The notes: generated by a model not told the origin, from the letters alone. DNA of 17,997 bases from Microbacteriaceae bacterium (GCA_947454285.1 CANGJO010000010.1:1-17997); one strand, 5' to 3'. Counted from the first letter of the stretch, positions 5,743-14,645 are shown. Numbers and translations are program-made.

Positions 5743-6126
5743 ATGGCAAGAGTAAAAAATGCGGTTAACGGTGCCAAGAAGCGTCGTACCGCTCTAGAGC
5801 GCGCCAAGGGTTACCGCGGCCAGCGTTCACGTCTTTACCGCATGGCAAAGCAGCAGATGCTGCACTCGTTGGTTTACGCATACAACGACCGCCGTGCACG
5901 CAAGGGTGACTTCCGTCGTCTGTGGATCCAGCGCATTAACGCTGCGTCACGTGCAAACGGTATGACCTACAACCGCTTCATCCAGGGTCTAGGCCTTGCT
6001 GGCATTGAGGTTGACCGTCGTATCCTTGCTGACCTAGCGGTAAACGACCCTAAGACCTTCACCAGCTTGGTTGCATCTGCAAAGGCAGCTTTGCCAGCAG
6101 ACACCTCAGCTCCAAAGGCTAAGTAG
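5743..6126 (+). CDS. rplT: 50S ribosomal protein L20
   Basis: A 127-residue early assembly protein of the large subunit. It begins MARVKNAVNGAKKRRTALERAKGYRGQRSRLYRMAKQQ, here split by the usual basic N-terminal helix, and continues with RRLWIQRINAASRANGMTYNRFIQGL, the family signature. ATG 5743 follows AGGAG (5732-5736) at 6-nt spacing. In other bacteria L20 represses its own operon by binding the leader mRNA. The likely transcript end is the strong hairpin at 6185-6218 inside the next gene. Confidence 0.97.
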   Translation: MARVKNAVNGAKKRRTALERAKGYRGQRSRLYRMAKQQMLHSLVYAYNDRRARKGDFRRLWIQRINAASRANGMTYNRFIQGLGLAGIEVDRRILADLAVNDPKTFTSLVASAKAALPADTSAPKAK

Positions 6127-6132
6127 TTTCCA

Positions 6133-6927
6133 ATGCTCATCGATCCCAAGGCCGCTAAGGTCCGTGGGGTTGCCAAGCTAACTAAGAAAGACGCCCGGTC
6201 ATCGACCGGGCTCTTTCTGCTTGAGGGACCTCAGGGCCTAAAAGAAGCTTTAGACCGCCCAAAGCTAATCGTCGAGTTGTACGCAACTGAAGACGCGGTC
6301 GAGCGCTACCCGGACCTGTTCGAACGTGCCGAAAACGCCAGAATTCAAGTCCAACTAGTTAGCGAGCCTGTTCTGAAAGCATTGACCGATACCACGACTC
6401 CTCAGGGTGTGGTCGCGGTGTGCGAGCAAATCGACGTCACCCTTCAAGACATCATTGCTGCCAAGCCACAATTGGTGGCTCTTTTGGCCAATATCCGCGA
6501 CCCGGGTAATGCTGGAACCGTGCTTCGCGCTGCCGATGCAGCGGGTGCGGATGCCGTGATTTTCAGCGCAAACAGTGTTGATGTCTACAACCCAAAGGTG
6601 GTTCGTTCCACCACCGGCTCTCTATTTCATCTGCCTTTTGCGGTGGATATCGAAATCGAAGACGCTATTTCGGCTCTAAAAGCCGCTGGTTTACAGGTAT
6701 TTGCGGCCAACGGCGGTGGAGAACAGATCCCAAGCCTGCCGGCCGAAACCTTAGCCAAGCCAACCACCTGGGTGTTTGGCAATGAGGCTTGGGGCTTTGA
6801 GCAAAGCACGCTAGATCTGGTCGACCAAGAGGTTGCCGTGCCAATTTACGGTGCCGCCGAGTCTCTGAACCTAGCAACCGCAGCCAGCATCTGCCTTTAC
6901 GCCTCGGCGTTCGCCCAAAACCGCTAA
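6133..6927 (+). CDS. TrmH/SpoU-family RNA 2'-O-methyltransferase (probable rRNA methylase)
   Basis: This 264-residue protein has an N-terminal substrate-binding domain (GLFLLEGPQGLKEAL, 26-40) and a C-terminal SPOUT (knotted) methyltransferase domain carrying the three SpoU motifs: NIRDPGNAGTVLRAADAAG (120-138), VFGNEAWGF (214-222) and VPIYGAAESLNLATAASI (236-253). These give the SAM-binding knot and the catalytic arginine and asparagine. Family members 2'-O-methylate 23S rRNA (RlmB or TsnR types) or tRNA; the substrate here cannot be fixed from sequence. The gene begins 6 nt after rplT with a weak ribosome-binding site. It sits between rplT and pheS, a standard actinobacterial position. A strong hairpin overlaps codons 18-29. 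Confidence 0.9.
   Translation: MLIDPKAAKVRGVAKLTKKDARSSTGLFLLEGPQGLKEALDRPKLIVELYATEDAVERYPDLFERAENARIQVQLVSEPVLKALTDTTTPQGVVAVCEQIDVTLQDIIAAKPQLVALLANIRDPGNAGTVLRAADAAGADAVIFSANSVDVYNPKVVRSTTGSLFHLPFAVDIEIEDAISALKAAGLQVFAANGGGEQIPSLPAETLAKPTTWVFGNEAWGFEQSTLDLVDQEVAVPIYGAAESLNLATAASICLYASAFAQNR
6185..6218 (+). terminator. Terminator-like hairpin inside the 5' part of the methyltransferase gene
   Basis: The inner stem is 8 bp (6193-6200 GCCCGGTC with 6204-6211 GACCGGGC, loop ATC). After a single bulged C6192 it is extended by 7 more pairs (6185-6191 AGAAAGA with 6212-6218 TCTTTCT). The GC-rich stem followed by a T-rich tract has the form of a rho-independent terminator and lies 58 nt after the rplT stop. 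It is the best candidate end, or attenuation point, for infC-rpmI-rplT. Confidence 0.6.
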
Positions 6928-6952
6928 TCACCGCTATTTAGAGCCTTAAAGG

Positions 6953-6958
6953 TAGACT
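6953..6958 (+). promoter_or_regulatory. Possible -10 element for a leaderless pheS transcript
   Basis: TAGACT lies 8 nt before the pheS ATG at 6967, fitting a transcript that starts at or next to the start codon. No -35 is evident. ATG 6967 lacks a well-placed ribosome-binding site, which favours the leaderless reading. The alternative is TTG 6958, with TAAAGG (6947-6952) 5 nt upstream. Confidence 0.4.
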
Positions 6959-6966
6959 TGAGCCCT

Positions 6967-8007
6967 ATGTCTGCCGAAAATCCAATTACCCAGCCGGCCG
7001 TCGAAGCAGCAGTTAACGAGGCTTTGGCGGTTATTTCCGCTGCCACGGACCTGGCCAGCCTAAAAGCTGCCCGTCAGACCACTGTTGGCGAGCAATCGGC
7101 GATTGCCAAGCTAAATGCCCAGATGAAGAGCGTGCCAAACGAGTTCAAGGCAGAGGCGGGTGCCCTAATCGGCAAGGCCCGGGGCGCTCTAAACGAGGCA
7201 TTCGCCACCAAAGAAGCAGAGTTTTGGGCAGTTGAGCAGGCTGCCAAGCTTGCCGCCGAGGCCGTCGACGTTACCGCGGCTCCAGAGCCAGCGCGTATCG
7301 GTGCTCGTCACCCGCTTTCACTTTTGCAAGACACCATCGCCGATGTTTTTGTTGGCATGGGTTGGGAAATTGAGGAGGGTCCAGAAGTTGAGAGCGAATG
7401 GTTCAACTTCGACGCACTTAACTTTGATGCCGATCACCCAGCGCGCGCAATGCAAGACACATTTTTTGTTGACCCGGTTGAATCGCACCTAGTTCTTCGC
7501 ACTCACACTTCACCGGTGCAGGTTCGTTCTATGTTGACTCGCGAAGTTCCGATTTACGTATTGTGCCCAGGTCGCGTTTTCCGCACCGATGAACTCGACG
7601 CAACCCACACTCCGGTATTCCACCAAGTTGAGGGACTTGCAGTCGACAAGGGTTTGACCATGGCAGATCTGCGCGGAACCCTGGAACACTTTGCGCGAAT
7701 CATGTTCGGTCCGGATGCACAGATTCGTTTGCGTCCATCATTTTTTCCGTTCACCGAACCTTCGGCTGAGCTAGACGTTTGGCACCCGGGTGCCAAGGGT
7801 GGCGCTCGCTGGGTTGAGTGGGGTGGCTGCGGAATGGTTAATCCAAACGTGCTTAAGGCCGCTGGAATTGATCCAGAAGTTTATTCAGGTTTCGCATTTG
7901 GAATGGGAATCGAACGCACTTTGATGTTCCGCAACGATGTGCGCGACATGCACGACATGGTTGAATCCGATGTTCGATTCAGCGAGCAGTTTGGAGTGTC
8001 AATCTAA
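6967..8007 (+). CDS. pheS: Phenylalanyl-tRNA synthetase alpha subunit
   Basis: The class II catalytic subunit of the alpha2-beta2 PheRS, which charges tRNA-Phe. The 346-residue protein has an N-terminal coiled-coil (about 1-90) for tRNA binding and a catalytic core with LRTHTSPVQVRSM (motif 2 region, about 175-188), FHQVEGLAVD, WVEWGGCGMVNP (about 281-292) and the motif 3 GMGIERTLMFRNDVRDM (about 311-327). ATG 6967 is chosen because a -10-like TAGACT lies 8 nt upstream; TTG 6958 would add three residues. It overlaps pheT by 1 nt (TAATG), so the subunits are translationally coupled and made in balance. Confidence 0.96.
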   Translation: MSAENPITQPAVEAAVNEALAVISAATDLASLKAARQTTVGEQSAIAKLNAQMKSVPNEFKAEAGALIGKARGALNEAFATKEAEFWAVEQAAKLAAEAVDVTAAPEPARIGARHPLSLLQDTIADVFVGMGWEIEEGPEVESEWFNFDALNFDADHPARAMQDTFFVDPVESHLVLRTHTSPVQVRSMLTREVPIYVLCPGRVFRTDELDATHTPVFHQVEGLAVDKGLTMADLRGTLEHFARIMFGPDAQIRLRPSFFPFTEPSAELDVWHPGAKGGARWVEWGGCGMVNPNVLKAAGIDPEVYSGFAFGMGIERTLMFRNDVRDMHDMVESDVRFSEQFGVSI

Positions 8008-10526
8008 TGCGCGTTCCTTTGTCATGGCTTGCTGAGTATGTTGACGTACCTGGTGATGCAACGCCTGAAAGTGTTATGGCAGAACTTGTAAAAGTTGGTC
8101 TTGAAGAAGAAGGCTCACACGGCTTTGGCGTTACTGGCCCATTAGTCGTTGGTGAAGTTCTTGAGTTTGTCGAAGAACCCCAGACCAATGGAAAAACCAT
8201 TCGCTGGTGTCAGATCCGCGTTGCCGCATCTGGACAAAAAGCTGCAGACGGCGGCGACGATGTTCGCGGAATCGTTTGTGGTGCCAGCAACTTTGAAGTT
8301 GGCGACAAGGTAGTCGTTTGCCTGCCTGGTGCTGTGCTTCCCGGTGATTTCAAAATTGCAGCAAGGAGCACCTACGGTCACACCAGCGATGGCATGTTGG
8401 CTTCTGGTCGCGAGCTGAACCTTAGCGACGACCACTCTGGAATCATTCGTTTGCACGAGCTGGGGCTAGATCCAAAAATCGGCACCGATGCAGTTGAGCT
8501 ACTGCAACTTTCTGAGCAGGCCGCCGAAGTAAATGTCACACCGGATCGTGGCTACTGTTTCTCAATCCGCGGTATCGCGCGCGAATACGCGCACGCAACC
8601 GGCGGAGAATTCCGCGACCCAATCGGTAACGCTCACCCGGAATCAACCAGCGGCTTCAACTTAAAGATTGAAGATCAGTCACCTATTCGTGGCCGCCAGG
8701 GTTGTCACCGTTTTGTTTTGCGTTCAGTAAAGGGCGTCGACACCAAGCGACCAACACCACCTTGGATGGTTGCCCGTCTAAAGCTTGCAGGTATGCGTTC
8801 AATTTCATTGATCGTCGACATCACTAACTACGTAATGCTCGAAATGGGTCAGCCGTTGCACGCTTACGACGCCGATAAATTGCAGGGCGGCATCACAGTT
8901 CGCCGCGCAAAAACCGGCGAAACCATCAAGACTCTCGATGGACAAGAGCGCAAGTTGCACCCTGAAGATCTTGTTATCGCCGACGACGCTGGGGCGATTG
9001 GAATTGCGGGTGTGATGGGTGGCGAACGCACTGAAGTTTCAGACACCACAGTAAACGTCATGATCGAGGCCGCAAACTTTGATCCAATTTCAATTGCACG
9101 TTCTGCGCGCCGTCACAAACTTCCTTCTGAGGCATCAAAGCGTTACGAGCGCGGCGTTGACAACAACGTTTCAGAGTTTGCTGCTGCTCGCGTGGTTCAG
9201 TTGCTTGAAGTTCAGGCGCTAGGTACCAGCGAACCGTTCGGTGCAGACTTCCGTGAACACCACGAGGCAACTCCAATTTGGCTGCCAGCAAATTTTGCTA
9301 GCGAACTTGTTGGTGTTGATTACAGCACAGATGAAATCGTTTCGATTCTGAATCAAATCGGTTGTGTAGTTGCAACTGTTGATGGTGGATTTGAAGTTAT
9401 CGCTCCAAGCTGGCGCCCAGACTTAACTCACAAGACAGACCTTGTTGAAGAAGTCGCACGCATTGGTGGCTACGATCGCATTCCATCACGCTTACCTGTT
9501 GCTCCGCCAGGACGCGGCCTAAATGCAAAACAGAAGCGGCGTCGCGCAGTGGTGAATGCACTTGCCTGTTCTGGTCACGTAGAGGTTTTGACCTACCCAT
9601 TTGTTTCCGCTCTGCAAAACCAGATATTCGCTGCAACGCAAATCGCAACGGTAAAGTTGGCAAACCCACTTCAGGGTGACGCCGACGAAATGCGTGTTTC
9701 GATTATGCCTGGCCTAATTGAAGCAGCTAAGCGAAATCTTGCACGTGGCCTAACCGACCTTGCAATCTTCGAAGAAGGCTCAGTCTTCTTGCCATCAGGC
9801 ACAGTTGGCGCAAACCCAGAACTGCCTGTTGGAAACGCGCGTCCAAGCGAGGTTCAACTTGATGAGCTAAACGCAACTGTTCCAGCGCAACCGCACCACG
9901 TTGCTGGTTTGTTCGCAGGTAATCGAATTGCGCAACAGGTTGGCGTTAAGTCAATCGAATCTGGCTACACCGATGCCCTGCACGCAGTCCGCGTCTTGGC
10001 GAAATCAGTTGGTGTTGAAGTTGCATTCCAGCAGGCTGCACCAGTTGGATTCCACCCGGGACGCACAGCAGAAGTTATGGTTCAAATCAATGGCGCAAAA
10101 ACCATTGTCGGTGTTGCCGGTGAGCTCGACCCAACTTTGGCGACTAACCACGACCTGCCTCGACGCATCGGTGCTTTCGAAATTAATCTAGAGCAGCTCT
10201 TTGCAGCCGCACCTGACGTGATTCAAGCAGGTCTGCTTTTGACTATGCCTGCTGCAACTCAAGATCTTTCGCTAGTAGTGCCGGTTGACCTTGCTGCTGC
10301 AAAACTTCTTGACGTGATTCGAGAAGGTGCTGGCGAACTTCTTGAGCGTGTGGCGCTCGTTGATGACTACCGCGGATCAAACGTTGCCGAAGGTCACAAG
10401 TCACTAACCTTCGCGCTCAGGTTCCGCGCCGCAGATCGCACACTTACTCAGGTAGAAGCATCAGCTGCAAGAGATGCAGCGGTAGAACTCGCAAATCAAA
10501 GATTCGGTGCAACACTCAGGGCCTAA
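8007..10526 (+). CDS. pheT: Phenylalanyl-tRNA synthetase beta subunit
   Basis: The full-length 839-residue beta subunit. In order it contains an EMAP/OB-like tRNA-binding domain (about 40-155, with GIVCGASNF and TSDGMLASGREL), the B3/4 editing domain (about 210-390, with SLIVDITNYVMLEMGQPLHAYD), the B5 domain (about 410-495, ending APSWRPDLTHKTDLVEEVAR), a catalytic-like core, and a C-terminal FDX-ACB anticodon-binding domain (about 745-838, DLSLVVPVD to RFGATLRA). B3/4 hydrolyses Tyr-tRNA-Phe. ATG 8007 overlaps the pheS stop by 1 nt, with GGAG at 7993-7996. argC begins 28 bp after the stop with no terminator between them, so read-through into the arg genes is possible. Confidence 0.97.
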   Translation: MRVPLSWLAEYVDVPGDATPESVMAELVKVGLEEEGSHGFGVTGPLVVGEVLEFVEEPQTNGKTIRWCQIRVAASGQKAADGGDDVRGIVCGASNFEVGDKVVVCLPGAVLPGDFKIAARSTYGHTSDGMLASGRELNLSDDHSGIIRLHELGLDPKIGTDAVELLQLSEQAAEVNVTPDRGYCFSIRGIAREYAHATGGEFRDPIGNAHPESTSGFNLKIEDQSPIRGRQGCHRFVLRSVKGVDTKRPTPPWMVARLKLAGMRSISLIVDITNYVMLEMGQPLHAYDADKLQGGITVRRAKTGETIKTLDGQERKLHPEDLVIADDAGAIGIAGVMGGERTEVSDTTVNVMIEAANFDPISIARSARRHKLPSEASKRYERGVDNNVSEFAAARVVQLLEVQALGTSEPFGADFREHHEATPIWLPANFASELVGVDYSTDEIVSILNQIGCVVATVDGGFEVIAPSWRPDLTHKTDLVEEVARIGGYDRIPSRLPVAPPGRGLNAKQKRRRAVVNALACSGHVEVLTYPFVSALQNQIFAATQIATVKLANPLQGDADEMRVSIMPGLIEAAKRNLARGLTDLAIFEEGSVFLPSGTVGANPELPVGNARPSEVQLDELNATVPAQPHHVAGLFAGNRIAQQVGVKSIESGYTDALHAVRVLAKSVGVEVAFQQAAPVGFHPGRTAEVMVQINGAKTIVGVAGELDPTLATNHDLPRRIGAFEINLEQLFAAAPDVIQAGLLLTMPAATQDLSLVVPVDLAAAKLLDVIREGAGELLERVALVDDYRGSNVAEGHKSLTFALRFRAADRTLTQVEASAARDAAVELANQRFGATLRA

Positions 10527-10554
10527 AGCCTTGATTCCAAACGATAGGAACGCA

Positions 10555-11610
10555 ATGACATTTTCAGTTGCCGTAGCCGGCGCAAGCGGCAACGTCGGCG
10601 GGGAACTACTGCGTCTAATTGCCGAGCACCCGCAGCTTGAACTAAAGACAGTCACCGCAAGCAGCATGGTGGGTCAAAAGGTTTCAACACTGCACCCACA
10701 CGTTCAAAAATTTGCCGACGTGATTTTTAAGGAAAACACCGCCGAGGTTCTGGCCGATCACGACATTGTTTTCCTTGCCTTGCCCCATTCAAAATCTGCA
10801 GAAGTTGCGGCCTGGCTGAGTGATGAAACGCTTGTGCTCGACTGCGGTGCTGACTTCCGGTTGGAATCAGAAGCGGACTGGCAAAAGTTCTACGGCGACG
10901 AGCACGCTGGTACCTGGACCTACGGCATGCCAGAGTTACTGATCGGCGGCAATCACAAGCAACGCGACCAATTAAAAAGCACCAAGCGCATTGCAGTTCC
11001 TGGTTGTAACGTGACCGCTATTACTTTGGGTTTGGCCCCAGCTCTAGCCGCGGGTTTGGTCGAAAACACCGATATCGTCAGCGTGCTAACCGTTGGTACA
11101 TCCGGTGCCGGGCGCGGTGCTACCGAAAAACTTTTTGAGATCGAACCAACTGGTTCAGCCGATGCATATCAGGTAGGTGGCATTCACCGTCACACACCAG
11201 AGATTGAACAGAACCTTTCTAAGTCTGCCGGTGCACGAGTGCAGGTTAACTTCACGCCTGTTCTTGCGTCAATCGAACGTGGAATACTTGCGGTGAATAC
11301 CGCGGTGCTTAAGCCAGGGGTAGACCTTGAAAAAGTTCGCAGCGCTTTTGAGTCTGCCTATGCGGGCGAACAGTTCATTAAGATTTCTGCAACCGGAGAA
11401 TTCCCAAGCACTGCAGACACCATCGGTGAAAATTTTGCACTTGTTGGCCTTGCCGTAGACACTCACGCCAACCGCCTCATCTCTGTTTGCGCAATCGACA
11501 ATCTAGTAAAGGGCACCGGTGGCGCAGCAATTCAGTCAATGAACATCGCACTCGGCTTGCCAGAACAAACCGGACTGGAACAAATCAGTCTCGCCAAGAA
11601 AGGCGCATAA
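10555..11610 (+). CDS. argC: N-acetyl-gamma-glutamyl-phosphate reductase
   Basis: An NADPH-dependent reductase converting N-acetylglutamyl phosphate to the semialdehyde, the third step of arginine synthesis. The 351-residue protein shows the Rossmann motif VAGASGNVGGE (8-17), the catalytic C151 in AVPGCNVTAI, and the HRHTPEIEQ segment with the catalytic histidine. The open frame extends upstream to GTG 10507, but that would overlap pheT and place non-conserved residues before the beta-strand FSVAVAGASG. ATG 10555 with AGGAA (10546-10550) is therefore preferred. It leads the arg genes; argJ follows after 2 bp. No ARG box or clear promoter is visible in the 28-bp gap after pheT. Confidence 0.95.
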   Translation: MTFSVAVAGASGNVGGELLRLIAEHPQLELKTVTASSMVGQKVSTLHPHVQKFADVIFKENTAEVLADHDIVFLALPHSKSAEVAAWLSDETLVLDCGADFRLESEADWQKFYGDEHAGTWTYGMPELLIGGNHKQRDQLKSTKRIAVPGCNVTAITLGLAPALAAGLVENTDIVSVLTVGTSGAGRGATEKLFEIEPTGSADAYQVGGIHRHTPEIEQNLSKSAGARVQVNFTPVLASIERGILAVNTAVLKPGVDLEKVRSAFESAYAGEQFIKISATGEFPSTADTIGENFALVGLAVDTHANRLISVCAIDNLVKGTGGAAIQSMNIALGLPEQTGLEQISLAKKGA

Positions 11611-11612
11611 CC

Positions 11613-12767
11613 ATGACAGTCACTCTTGCCAAAGGTTTTGTTGCCGGTGCCGTGCACGCGGGTCTAAAGAAGTCGGGAAACCTAGACCTAGCTCTAGTGG
11701 TTAATCAGGGCCCGCTAAATTCTGCGGCCGTGGTGTTCACCACCAATCGCTGCCAAGCCAACCCAATCATCTGGAGTAAAGAAGTAATTAAAGATGGTCA
11801 GGTGTCGGCAATCATTCTGAACTCGGGTGGTGCAAATTGCTATACCGGAGCACAGGGTTTTCAAACCACTCACGCAACTGCAGAAAAAGTTGCCGAGGAA
11901 CTTGGCGTAAGTGCCGGCGATGTTTTGGTTTGTTCAACCGGTCTAATCGGTGATCAACTTGATCGCGAAAAACTTCTTGCCGGAACCTCTGCAGCTGCAG
12001 CAAATCTAAACACCACAAATGGCGCGATCGCTGCCCAGGCCATCATGACCACAGACTCCAAGCCAAAGACGGCAGAATTCACCCACACCGATGGTTGGTC
12101 AATCGGTGGAATGGCTAAGGGTGCAGGAATGTTGGCGCCTGGTTTGGCAACAATGTTGGTAGTAATCACCACCGATGCTTCGCTAGACAGCAAGTCACTC
12201 GACCAAGCGCTTCGTGCGGCGACTCGCGTCACTTTTGATCGCCTGGATTCGGACGGTTGCATGTCAACCAACGATCAGGTCACGCTGATGGCTTCAGGGG
12301 CAAGCAACGTCACTCCAAGTCAAGAGGATTTCACAGTTGCGCTGACTCAGGTTTGTATTTCGCTAGCCACTCAGTTGCAGCAAGATGCCGAAGGCGCATC
12401 GCACGACATCACTATCACTGTGCAGGGTGCAGCCTCAGATGCAGATGCCGAAGAAGTGGGTCGTTCGGTAGCACGCAACAACTTGTTCAAGGCCGCAATT
12501 TACGGAAACGATCCAAACTGGGGTCGCATTCTTGCTGCAGTTGGCGTAACCCAAGCAGAGTTTGATCCATACAACATCGACGTTTCGATTAACGGGGTAA
12601 GTGTGTCGCGCAAGGGCCAACCAGACCAACCACGTGACCTAGTCGATCTAACTCCACGCGCAGTCGACATCACCATCAACCTAAATTCCGGCACTCACAC
12701 TGCTGCGATCTACACAAATGACTTAACTCACGAATACGTCACAGAGAACAGTGAGTACTCAAGCTGA
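11613..12767 (+). CDS. argJ: Bifunctional ornithine acetyltransferase / N-acetylglutamate synthase
   Basis: ArgJ recycles the acetyl group from acetylornithine to glutamate, and bifunctional forms also use acetyl-CoA. It is made as a 384-residue precursor that self-cleaves before a threonine: T180 in KGAGMLAPGLATMLVVITTDA, split at LA-TML, which becomes the N-terminal nucleophile of the beta chain. The conserved KAAIYGNDPNWGRILAAVG lies near the C-terminus. ATG 11613 follows GAAAGG (11598-11603) at 9-nt spacing; the longer frame from 11487 overlaps argC and lacks family similarity. The stop overlaps the argB start by 1 nt (TGATG). Whether it is mono- or bifunctional cannot be decided here. 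Confidence 0.94.
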   Translation: MTVTLAKGFVAGAVHAGLKKSGNLDLALVVNQGPLNSAAVVFTTNRCQANPIIWSKEVIKDGQVSAIILNSGGANCYTGAQGFQTTHATAEKVAEELGVSAGDVLVCSTGLIGDQLDREKLLAGTSAAAANLNTTNGAIAAQAIMTTDSKPKTAEFTHTDGWSIGGMAKGAGMLAPGLATMLVVITTDASLDSKSLDQALRAATRVTFDRLDSDGCMSTNDQVTLMASGASNVTPSQEDFTVALTQVCISLATQLQQDAEGASHDITITVQGAASDADAEEVGRSVARNNLFKAAIYGNDPNWGRILAAVGVTQAEFDPYNIDVSINGVSVSRKGQPDQPRDLVDLTPRAVDITINLNSGTHTAAIYTNDLTHEYVTENSEYSS

Positions 12768-13657
12768 TGATCCCTTCAGAACAGCAAGACCAGACGGTTG
12801 CGGCTATCAAGGCCAAGACTCTGATTGAGTCGTTGCCATGGTTGCAAAAGTTTCACGGCAAGGTAGTCGTTGTTAAATTCGGCGGAAACGCAATGGTGGA
12901 TGCTGAATTACAGAAAGCATTTGCCGAAGACATGGCTTACCTGCGCTGGGTCGGCATTCGTCCTGTTGTGGTTCACGGGGGAGGCCCGCAGATTTCTGCA
13001 CGCCTTGCCGAGCTAGGAATCGAAAGCGAATTCCGTGGCGGTTTCCGTGTCACCACTGACGAAACCATCACCGTCGTGCGCGATGTTCTGCGTGAACAAA
13101 TCTCAGCGCAGCTTGCCGAATTAATTCAGGCCGCCGGCGCTGAGGCCACCATCATGTCTGGTGAAGATGCAAATCTTTTCCGTGCAGAAAAGACCACTCT
13201 TGATACTGAAGAAGGTCCGGTCGATATCGGTTTGGTTGGTGAAGTTACTCAGGTAAATCCACGCATTGTTCTAGAAGCGCTAGAAGCGGGTCGTGTTCCA
13301 GTTGTTTCAACCGTTGCGCCAACTACCGGGGGCGAACTGCTAAACGTGAACGCAGATCTTGCGGCAGCCGCACTTGCAGTTGCGCTCGGCGCAGAGAAAC
13401 TGATGGTGCTAACCGACGTACCTGGTCTATACAGCGACTGGCCAAACCGCGACTCGTTGGTTTCTGAAATCACCGCCCAAGAATTAGATGAACTTTTGCC
13501 TTCACTTGAATCGGGCATGATTCCAAAAATGCAGTCCTGCCTCAAGGCAGTTCAAGGCGGCGTGCCAACCGCTCACGTTATTGACGGTCGCACACCTCAC
13601 AGCATCCTGCTCGAAATTTTCACGGTGACCGGTGTCGGTACCATCGTGCTTCCATAA
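12767..13657 (+). CDS. argB: Acetylglutamate kinase
   Basis: An amino-acid kinase family enzyme that phosphorylates N-acetylglutamate, usually the controlled step of arginine synthesis. The 296 residues include KFGGNAM (37-43), the nucleotide-binding VVHGGGPQIS (68-77), GGFRVT (91-96), NVNADLAAAALAVALGAEKL and LTDVPGLY. The N-terminal helix (IESLPWLQKFHGK, about 20-32) ahead of the first strand is the element that makes hexameric, arginine-inhibited NAGKs, so feedback inhibition by arginine is likely (inference). Translation is coupled to argJ by a 1-nt overlap. argD, which normally follows in actinobacterial clusters, is absent; argF starts 24 bp later. Confidence 0.96.
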   Translation: MIPSEQQDQTVAAIKAKTLIESLPWLQKFHGKVVVVKFGGNAMVDAELQKAFAEDMAYLRWVGIRPVVVHGGGPQISARLAELGIESEFRGGFRVTTDETITVVRDVLREQISAQLAELIQAAGAEATIMSGEDANLFRAEKTTLDTEEGPVDIGLVGEVTQVNPRIVLEALEAGRVPVVSTVAPTTGGELLNVNADLAAAALAVALGAEKLMVLTDVPGLYSDWPNRDSLVSEITAQELDELLPSLESGMIPKMQSCLKAVQGGVPTAHVIDGRTPHSILLEIFTVTGVGTIVLP

Positions 13658-13681
13658 CAAAAACTAAGAAACGGATAAAAA

Positions 13682-14605
13682 ATGGTTCGCCACTTTCTAA
13701 AAGATGATGACATCACTCCTGCTGAGCAAGCAGAGATTATCCGTCGCGCGATTGAGTTGAAAAAGAACCCTTACGCGGCAAAGCCATTCGCAGGCCCAAA
13801 GACCGTTGCGCTAATTTTTGACAAGACTTCCACCCGAACCCGCGTTTCCTTTGCCGTTGGTGTTGCCGACCTTGGCGGCTCACCGCTAATCATCGACAGC
13901 CAAAGCAGTCAGATGGGCGCCAAGGAATCTGTAGCCGACACCGCTAAGGTTCTTGGTCGTCAGGTAGCTCAAATTGTTTGGCGCACCTACGCACAGCTTG
14001 GTCTAGAAGAAATGGCCGAGCACGCTGGCGTTCCAGTGATCAATTCACTTAGCGACATGTACCACCCGTGCCAAATTCTTGCCGACCTAATGACGATTCA
14101 GGAACACAAGGGAAAACTTGCCGGCCTGAAACTCGCCTACGTAGGTGACGCAAGCAACAACATGGCCAACAGTTACCTAATCGGTGGCGCAACCGCAGGC
14201 ATGCACGTTTCAGTTGCCGGCCCTGCAAACTACTTGCCGGATTCGCACATCGTTGCGCGCGCGGAATTGATTGCACAAAAAACCGGTGGCTCAATTTCAG
14301 TTCACGGTGAACCAGTTGCAGCAATTGCAGATGCAGATGTTGTGATTACCGATACCTGGATCTCAATGGGTCAAGAAGACGAAAAGGAACAACGCCTTCG
14401 CGACTTTGCTGGTTACACTATCGACGAAAATCTTTTTGCCAACGCAAAGCCAGATGCAATTTTTATGCACTGCCTTCCTGCGTATCGCGGGTACGAAGTT
14501 TCTGCTGAAGTTCTTGACGGACCTCGCTCTGTAATTTGGGACGAAGCTGAAAACAGATTGCACGCACAAAAAGCTTTGATGGTTTGGCTCGCCGAACAGG
14601 CATAA
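13682..14605 (+). CDS. argF: Ornithine carbamoyltransferase
   Basis: Converts ornithine and carbamoyl phosphate to citrulline. The 307-residue chain has the carbamoyl-phosphate loop STRTR (50-54), HPCQ (128-131), the ornithine-binding DTWISMGQE (224-232) and HCLP (263-266). HPCQ and HCLP distinguish it from aspartate carbamoyltransferase. ATG 13682 follows a short GGA (13673-13675) at 6-nt spacing. The anabolic role follows from its place between argB and argH. Confidence 0.96.
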   Translation: MVRHFLKDDDITPAEQAEIIRRAIELKKNPYAAKPFAGPKTVALIFDKTSTRTRVSFAVGVADLGGSPLIIDSQSSQMGAKESVADTAKVLGRQVAQIVWRTYAQLGLEEMAEHAGVPVINSLSDMYHPCQILADLMTIQEHKGKLAGLKLAYVGDASNNMANSYLIGGATAGMHVSVAGPANYLPDSHIVARAELIAQKTGGSISVHGEPVAAIADADVVITDTWISMGQEDEKEQRLRDFAGYTIDENLFANAKPDAIFMHCLPAYRGYEVSAEVLDGPRSVIWDEAENRLHAQKALMVWLAEQA

Positions 14606-14632
14606 CCACGGCCAACTAAAAACACTCGAAAG

Positions 14633-14638
14633 TAAGAT
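14633..14638 (+). promoter_or_regulatory. Probable -10 element for a leaderless argH transcript
   Basis: TAAGAT ends 7 nt before the argH ATG at 14646, so transcription should begin at or next to the start codon. There is no ribosome-binding site at useful distance (GAAAG at 14628-14632 is 13 nt away), which supports leaderless translation. No clear -35 is seen. Confidence 0.5.
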
Positions 14639-14645
14639 TAAGAAC

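Noticed and set aside
10507..10554. N-terminal extension of argC from GTG 10507
   Set aside because: It overlaps the end of pheT and adds residues with no family similarity; ATG 10555 has a ribosome-binding site and the conserved first strand.
11487..11612. N-terminal extension of argJ from 11487
   Set aside because: It runs inside argC in another frame and encodes an Arg/Ser-rich stretch unlike ArgJ; ATG 11613 fits the family start.
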